Shown piece by piece: positions 32,080 through 36,341 of a DNA stretch of 36,341 nucleotides. The stretch comes from an uncultured Lachnospiraceae bacterium. GTDB lineage: Bacteria; Bacillota; Clostridia; Lachnospirales; Lachnospiraceae. Under the pieces are notes generated by a model that ran no database searches, was not told the DNA's origin, and saw only the letters and a list, made by a program, of their open reading frames with translations. The stretch lies in assembly GCA_910577165.1 (NCBI GenBank), contig CAJTLX010000033.1:1-36341 (forward strand). Reading direction: 5' to 3'. Position numbers and translations under genes: made by a program. Positions within the stretch are counted from its first letter, which is position 1. Each line of letters starts with the position of its first letter.

Positions 32080-33105
32080 TTAAAAATGACAAAGCTTCTG
32101 TAAAAACTCTTTTTTAGGAGTCTGCTGGATAAGCAACATTTCCAGCTTCTCCATATTTTTCTGTGGTATCATGGATTTTCTTGAATTGTAATAATAATTT
32201 GTGATCTTCCAAAATTTTTCCGGGTAGGCAAGCAATACCACAAGAAGCTTTTTCTCCCTTACTGAGAGTGCGCGCACCTGCTCATAGGCATCTAAAAGCT
32301 GCATTCCCAGCGTGTACTGCCAATTGTTCTTCTCCATCACTTTGCGCATATACTGATAGAGATCATAAACCTGAATTCCTAAGACCGCTTTATCAAAGTT
32401 GACCGTCGCAATTCCCGTCGCCTCCTGTGCTGCTTTTCCCATCTGGCGTATCGGGACGGCACCCATTAAGATATTATGGTACGTATAATTTCCGTGCAGT
32501 ACATTTCCACGCTGCACATTTTCCTCAAACAATGCCCGCCAATCAAGCTCTTCCAATTCCTTGGCAGCGTTTATTGCCTGCTCGTAAAAGTTTCCGCAAC
32601 AGTTTAAATACCGAACCTCAAAGGGCGATTTATTTTTCCGCTTTGCCAAAAAGCTTTTTACATGTTTTAATTCCCGGTTGCGCTTTTCAAAGGTTTTTGT
32701 CATGTCCTCCGCCAGATAATTCTCCCGCTCCGCTGTCTTTATCCCAGACATTGCCAGGTGCAAAAGTGCAAGATTTTTGGCAGCAGCCATAATACTTGCC
32801 TCCTGGCGCAGGGAACATTCCTCAAGTGCGTACCAGTCGCGCAGAGCATAACGCTCCCCGCTATTGTTGCTGCTTGAAAGTTTCCGCTCACAATTGCGCA
32901 CAAAACAGTCCGTATTAGCGTATCCATGTTCCCTCATCTGCATTTTCAACGCATCCTCAAACTCCAGTCTCCGCTCGCTTGCCGGGCAGGGGCCAAAAAA
33001 CTTAAGCCCCCGGTTTGTCTCCAATATCATTCCGCCTCTGGCACGATAGGAACGGCAGACTTTGATGTCATATTGACTAATGATCTCGCCTGATCTATCT
33101 TCCAC
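32080..33105 (-). CDS. CotS-family spore coat protein, kinase-like fold
   Basis: The product is 341 residues. The choline/aminoglycoside-kinase-like fold shows LHGNYTYHNILM (203-214), where the catalytic-loop position is Asn206 rather than Asp, and a downstream VNFDKA (235-240). DLYQYMRKVMEKNNW (248-262) is a signature of the CotS group. The family sits in the spore coat or acts in its assembly. The HGN loop suggests no phosphotransfer, though some coat kinases have Glu or Asn there. The start is GTG at 33105, after GGAGGG. A sigma-E-like promoter 68-96 bases upstream supports mother-cell expression during sporulation. The PEGA and HAD genes downstream may be in the same operon. Confidence 0.8.
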   Translation of the reverse strand: MEDRSGEIISQYDIKVCRSYRARGGMILETNRGLKFFGPCPASERRLEFEDALKMQMREHGYANTDCFVRNCERKLSSSNNSGERYALRDWYALEECSLRQEASIMAAAKNLALLHLAMSGIKTAERENYLAEDMTKTFEKRNRELKHVKSFLAKRKNKSPFEVRYLNCCGNFYEQAINAAKELEELDWRALFEENVQRGNVLHGNYTYHNILMGAVPIRQMGKAAQEATGIATVNFDKAVLGIQVYDLYQYMRKVMEKNNWQYTLGMQLLDAYEQVRALSVREKKLLVVLLAYPEKFWKITNYYYNSRKSMIPQKNMEKLEMLLIQQTPKKEFLQKLCHF

Positions 33106-33172
33106 CTTATCCCTCCATTATTTCAAATTATTCCGCCCCGGCAGCACACTTTGGTTTCACAGGGTTCCTTTC

Positions 33173-33201
33173 ATTCTATGCGAAAGACCAAAAGCCTATG
33201 A
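33173..33201 (-). promoter_or_regulatory. Sigma-E-like sporulation promoter
   Basis: On the minus strand, TCATAGG (33195-33201) and CATAGAAT (33173-33180) are exactly 14 bases apart. This resembles the sigma-E consensus (ATA in the -35 and CATAnnnT in the -10, N14). It lies upstream of the CotS-family gene, where such a promoter would be expected. Confidence 0.45.
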
Positions 33202-33258
33202 CCGAAAATAAGAAGACCGCAAGATTTTCACAAAATTTGATAGCCCAACTTAAATTTT

Positions 33259-33570
33259 TATGGTATAATATCGGCAGATATTATACCCGTGCTGATTCGC
33301 ATTCGACCGCAGGAAGAATAATTTCTTCTGCGAATCATGCGCATCCGCCGGAGGCACCATGTCCGAAGGATATGGTATAATATCGGCAGATATTATACCC
33401 GTGCTGATTCGCATTCGACCGCAGGAAGAATAATTTCTTCTGCGAATCATGCGCATCCGCCGGAGGCACCATGTCCGAAGGATATGGTATAATATCGGCA
33501 GATATTATATCCGCGCTGATTCGCATTCGACTGCAGGAAGAATAATTTCTTCTGCGAATCATGCGCATCC
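33259..33570 (+). repeat. Tandem 112-bp leader repeats (2.8 units)
   Basis: Three units begin at 33259, 33371 and 33483 with an exact 112-bp period; the third is cut after 88 bp. Each begins TATGGTATAAT, an extended -10 box inside a near-perfect 11-bp palindrome with a GGCA loop, followed by GATTCGCA...TGCGAATC, a second inverted repeat. The first two units are nearly identical; the third has a few changes. They fill most of the 493-bp divergent gap between the CotS-like gene and cca. Open frames crossing them are artefacts. Confidence 0.9.
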
Positions 33571-33598
33571 CCTCCCTCAACACAGAAAGGAAAACCCT

Positions 33599-35032
33599 AT
33601 GGCCAAGATCTTATTGCCCACAAAAGTAAATATAATTATCGACCGCCTGCAGTTGGCAGGGTATGAAGCGTATGTGGTTGGCGGCTGTGTGCGGGACAGT
33701 CTTCTTGGGCGGATCCCCGAAGACTGGGATATCACTACATCCGCAAAGCCGCAGGAAGTCAAATCACTCTTTAGTCATACTGTCGACACTGGCATTGCAC
33801 ATGGAACAGTAACTGTTTTGTTAGGGCAGGAGGGATTTGAAGTGACCACCTACCGTATTGACGGAGAATATGAGGATATGCGCCATCCAAAACAGGTAGA
33901 ATTTACCTCTCTGCTCTCCCTTGATCTGGAGCGGCGTGATTTCACCATCAATGCGATGGCTTACAATGATTCTGTCGGTATTGTCGATCTTTTTGGCGGG
34001 ATGCAGGATATGGAGAATCACATAATCCGCTGTGTTGGCTGTGCAAATGATCGCTTCAGCGAAGACGCGCTGCGCATTATGCGCGCGGTGCGCTTTTCTG
34101 CGCAACTGGATTTTGAAATTACACCGGATACTTTGCGGGCAGCCGCCTCCCATGCAGAGGAACTCTCCCATATTTCCGCAGAGCGAATTCGCGTTGAATT
34201 AACCAAACTTTTGCTTTCCTCCCATCCAGAACGACTGCTCACCGCACAAAAAATCGGTCTTACTGCCATATTTTTGCCGGAATTTGATCGGATGCTTGCC
34301 ACAACACAGGAAAATCCACATCATATATATAATGTAGGAGTGCATACCATTCATGCACTCTCCTACATCGCAAAAAAAGAAACAGTTTCAGAAACTACGC
34401 AGGATAGACACAACTCCTTGGCACTCTCCAAAAAAGAAGATGTCATCCTTCGTTTTGCTCTCCTTTTGCACGACTGCGCCAAACCCGACACTAAATCTAT
34501 TGATCAGGACGGTCGCGCTCATTTTTACGGTCATGATTATCTTGGAGCTGCCTATTCCGAGGAGATCTTGCGCCGATTAAAATTTGATAATGATACAATT
34601 AGAGAGGTCTCCCATCTGATTAAAATGCATGATACGCGCTATGCTGACTCTGGAAAAACAGTAAGGATGCGCACAGTGCGCCGCGCAGTAAGCCGTATTG
34701 GAAAAGAGTCACTCCCCCTTTTATTTCTGCTCCAGGAGGCGGATCTGAATGCCCAAAATCCAGATCTTTTACCGGACAAACTGCGCCAGCTTAGCGAGGC
34801 ACGCCATATGGCGGAGGAAATCCTTATTAAGGGAGAATGCATTTCTCTAAAGGATCTTGCGGTAAATGGTTCCGATCTGATTGCAGCGGGCTTTCCACCC
34901 GGAAAAAAAATCGGAGAATGTTTAAAACTCCTGCTCGACTATGTAATTGAATACCCGGAATACAATCAAAAAGAAATTTTGCTTTTACACATGGCAGAAC
35001 TCGCCAATAAAATAAATTTACAGAAAATGTAA
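33599..35032 (+). CDS. cca: CCA tRNA nucleotidyltransferase
   Basis: The product is 477 residues. It adds or repairs the CCA end of tRNAs. The nucleotidyltransferase head has VVGGCVRDSLLGR (26-38) and the metal-binding DWD at 42-44; RRDFTINAMAYN is the usual second motif. A C-terminal HD domain (LLHDCAKPDT near 285-295) is attached, typical of the longer bacterial form. The ATG at 33599 is preceded by AGAAAGG. An upstream open frame runs into the repeats and is not part of the protein. The upstream repeats each offer an extended -10 box, so expression may come from several starts. Confidence 0.93.
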   Translation: MAKILLPTKVNIIIDRLQLAGYEAYVVGGCVRDSLLGRIPEDWDITTSAKPQEVKSLFSHTVDTGIAHGTVTVLLGQEGFEVTTYRIDGEYEDMRHPKQVEFTSLLSLDLERRDFTINAMAYNDSVGIVDLFGGMQDMENHIIRCVGCANDRFSEDALRIMRAVRFSAQLDFEITPDTLRAAASHAEELSHISAERIRVELTKLLLSSHPERLLTAQKIGLTAIFLPEFDRMLATTQENPHHIYNVGVHTIHALSYIAKKETVSETTQDRHNSLALSKKEDVILRFALLLHDCAKPDTKSIDQDGRAHFYGHDYLGAAYSEEILRRLKFDNDTIREVSHLIKMHDTRYADSGKTVRMRTVRRAVSRIGKESLPLLFLLQEADLNAQNPDLLPDKLRQLSEARHMAEEILIKGECISLKDLAVNGSDLIAAGFPPGKKIGECLKLLLDYVIEYPEYNQKEILLLHMAELANKINLQKM

Positions 35033-35068
35033 ATTATGCAAAATTTTCGTTAAGAAAGGAAAAAAACC

Positions 35069-35096
35069 TTGCATTCTTTTTCCTGGCTGTTAAAAT
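35069..35096 (+). promoter_or_regulatory. Promoter of tyrS
   Basis: TTGCAT (35069-35074) and TAAAAT (35091-35096) are 16 bases apart and TGT precedes the -10. The start is expected near 35103, giving a 58-base leader, too short for a T-box. Confidence 0.5.
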
Positions 35097-35114
35097 AATA
35101 AACATTAAACAAAA

Positions 35115-35158
35115 AGAGGCCGCCTGATTTTCTCAGGTTGCCTCTGCTATGGAGGCAA
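35115..35158 (+). promoter_or_regulatory. tyrS leader with two alternative hairpins over the ribosome binding site
   Basis: Hairpin A joins AGAGGC (35115-35120) and CCTGA with TCAGG and GCCTCT (35140-35145). Hairpin B joins TTGCCTC (35138-35144) with GAGGCAA (35152-35158), a perfect 7-bp stem that buries the Shine-Dalgarno GGAGG. The 35140-35144 bases are shared, so A and B exclude each other. No T-box sequence is present. Confidence 0.5.
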
Positions 35159-35160
35159 TT

Positions 35161-36341
35161 ATGACAATTTATGACGAACTTGTTGCCCGCGGCTTAATCG
35201 CACAGGTAACGGACGAAAACGAAATTAAAGAGTTGATCAATAATGGAAGGGCAACGTTCTACATTGGATTTGATCCGACGGCGGATTCCCTGCACGTTGG
35301 ACATTTTATGGCACTCTGTCTGATGAAGCGTCTGCAGATGGCAGGCAATAAGCCCGTGGTTCTTATCGGCGGCGGCACCGGCTACATTGGCGATCCATCC
35401 GGGCGCACCGATATGCGCTCGATGATGACACCGGAAACCATACAGCACAATTGCGATTGTTTTAAAAAGCAGATGGAACGCTTTATCGAGTTCGGTGAGG
35501 ACAAGGCCATTATGGTAAACAATGCTGACTGGCTGTTAAAACTGAATTATATCGATCTGCTGCGCGAGGTTGGCGCGTGCTTTTCCGTCAACAATATGCT
35601 GCGCGCCGAGTGCTACAAACAGCGCATGGAAAAGGGACTTTCCTTCCTTGAATTTAATTATATGATTATGCAGTCCTATGACTTTTATCATCTCTTTCAG
35701 CACTACGGCTGCAATATGCAATTTGGCGGCGATGATCAGTGGTCAAATATGCTTGGCGGCACGGAACTTATCCGCCGCAAACTTGGCAAGGATGCCTATG
35801 CAATGACCATCACGCTGCTGATGAATTCCGAGGGCAAAAAGATGGGAAAAACTGCCAAAGGTGCAGTTTGGCTTGACCCGGAAAAGACCAGCCCATTCGA
35901 ATTTTTCCAGTACTGGCGCAATGTCTCGGATGCGGATGTGCTTAAATGCATTCGGATGCTCACTTTCCTGCCTCTTGAACAGATTGATGAGATGGATACC
36001 TGGGAGGGCAGCAAACTTAATGAGGCGAAAGAGATCCTCGCATACGAGCTGACAAAACTGGTACATGGCACCGAGGAGGCAGAGAAAGCAAGGGAGGCCT
36101 CCCACGCACTCTTTGCGGGCGGCGGCGATGACTCCAATATGCCATCCACACAGATTATGCCGGAGCAATTGACGGACGGAACGATCGGCATTTTAGATCT
36201 TATGGATGCCTGCCATCTTGCCCAAAGCCGCAGCGAGGCGCGCCGCCTGATTAGCCAGGGCGGGGTATTTGCAGACGATCAGAAGGTGGAATCCATCGAG
36301 GTAAAATTTACGGCAGAACAATTAAAATCCGGAATCCGCTT
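35161..36341 (+). CDS. tyrS: Tyrosyl-tRNA synthetase, 3' end beyond the window
   Basis: 393 complete codons are visible; bacterial TyrS usually has about 405-425, so only a short end is missing. It charges tRNA-Tyr with tyrosine using ATP. Class I signatures are HVGH (45-48) for HIGH and KMGKT (near 231) for KMSKS. The tyrosine pocket segment QFGGDDQW is present. The C-terminal S4-like RNA-binding domain is recognisable in SRSEARRLISQGGVFAD. GGAGG (35151-35155) precedes the ATG. It lies 128 bases after cca with its own promoter, and its leader can fold over the binding site. Confidence 0.95.
   Translation, partial: MTIYDELVARGLIAQVTDENEIKELINNGRATFYIGFDPTADSLHVGHFMALCLMKRLQMAGNKPVVLIGGGTGYIGDPSGRTDMRSMMTPETIQHNCDCFKKQMERFIEFGEDKAIMVNNADWLLKLNYIDLLREVGACFSVNNMLRAECYKQRMEKGLSFLEFNYMIMQSYDFYHLFQHYGCNMQFGGDDQWSNMLGGTELIRRKLGKDAYAMTITLLMNSEGKKMGKTAKGAVWLDPEKTSPFEFFQYWRNVSDADVLKCIRMLTFLPLEQIDEMDTWEGSKLNEAKEILAYELTKLVHGTEEAEKAREASHALFAGGGDDSNMPSTQIMPEQLTDGTIGILDLMDACHLAQSRSEARRLISQGGVFADDQKVESIEVKFTAEQLKSGIR

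Noticed and set aside
33259..33570. CRISPR array
   Set aside because: The units are contiguous 112-bp copies with no variable spacers, and no cas genes are present.
33250..33583. Arg- and Ser-rich minus-strand open frames in the 112-bp repeats
   Set aside because: They are repetitive translations of the repeat units without ribosome binding sites.
33449..33598. N-terminal extension of cca through the leader repeats
   Set aside because: The extension is translated repeat DNA. The ATG at 33599 has AGAAAGG upstream and begins the normal cca sequence.
35033..35160. T-box riboswitch for tyrS
   Set aside because: The leader is about 58 bases, lacks the T-box core sequence and has no terminator/antiterminator pair.

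Overview
The window looks like chromosome from a spore-forming anaerobic Clostridia, most likely a Lachnospiraceae member. The evidence is a ferritin-like spore coat protein, a CotS-family protein behind a sigma-E-like promoter, rubrerythrin, a class III fructose-1,6-bisphosphatase, strong Shine-Dalgarno sites and AT-rich sigma-A promoters. No rRNA, tRNA, CRISPR array, prophage or intact insertion sequence was seen. The assignment rests on gene content and style only.

Layout. 1-2.4 kb (+): ferritin-like coat protein, a 36-codon gene with its own promoter and terminator, and a methyltransferase-acetyltransferase pair. 2.4-4.4 kb (-): an IbrA/IbrB-like pair (PAPS-reductase fold plus ParB fold). 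4.6-6.5 kb (-): helical protein, rubrerythrin and a degenerate Hanks-type kinase. 6.6-9.5 kb (+): two large exported proteins of unknown function. 9.8-12.9 kb (-): DUF4261 protein and fbp. 12.99-14.15 kb: a scrambled, decaying TetR/ABC-efflux locus overlapped by a small secreted Asp/Cys-rich protein gene. 14.2-21.5 kb (-): PARG-like protein, JetA, JetB, JetC (SMC-like) and a nucleotidyltransferase. 21.9-23.1 kb (+): AraC regulator and a 62-codon protein. 23.1-25.7 kb (-): clpB. 26-29.6 kb (-): hflK, hflC and an alpha/beta-hydrolase lipoprotein. 29.8-33.1 kb (-): CotS-like protein, PEGA-domain membrane protein and HAD phosphatase. 33.2-36.3 kb (+): tandem leader repeats, cca and tyrS (cut by the window end).

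The strongest candidate for a new system is the 14.2-21.5 kb block. It is a Wadjet-type SMC operon (JetABC) whose first gene is a poly(ADP-ribose) glycohydrolase-like protein, translationally coupled to jetA. No JetD nuclease is present, and the position after jetC holds a nucleotidyltransferase. The whole block follows one good promoter. The IbrA/IbrB-like pair is a second accessory module.

Two families of non-coding repeats also stand out. One is an approximately 110-bp leader element with a palindromic extended -10 box. It occurs three times in tandem before cca and once before hflK, always oriented toward the downstream gene, and the hflK copy carries compensatory changes in the palindrome. 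The other is a 39-bp element placed immediately after the terminators of fbp and of the hydrolase gene. The tyrS leader can form two mutually exclusive hairpins, one of which hides the ribosome binding site.
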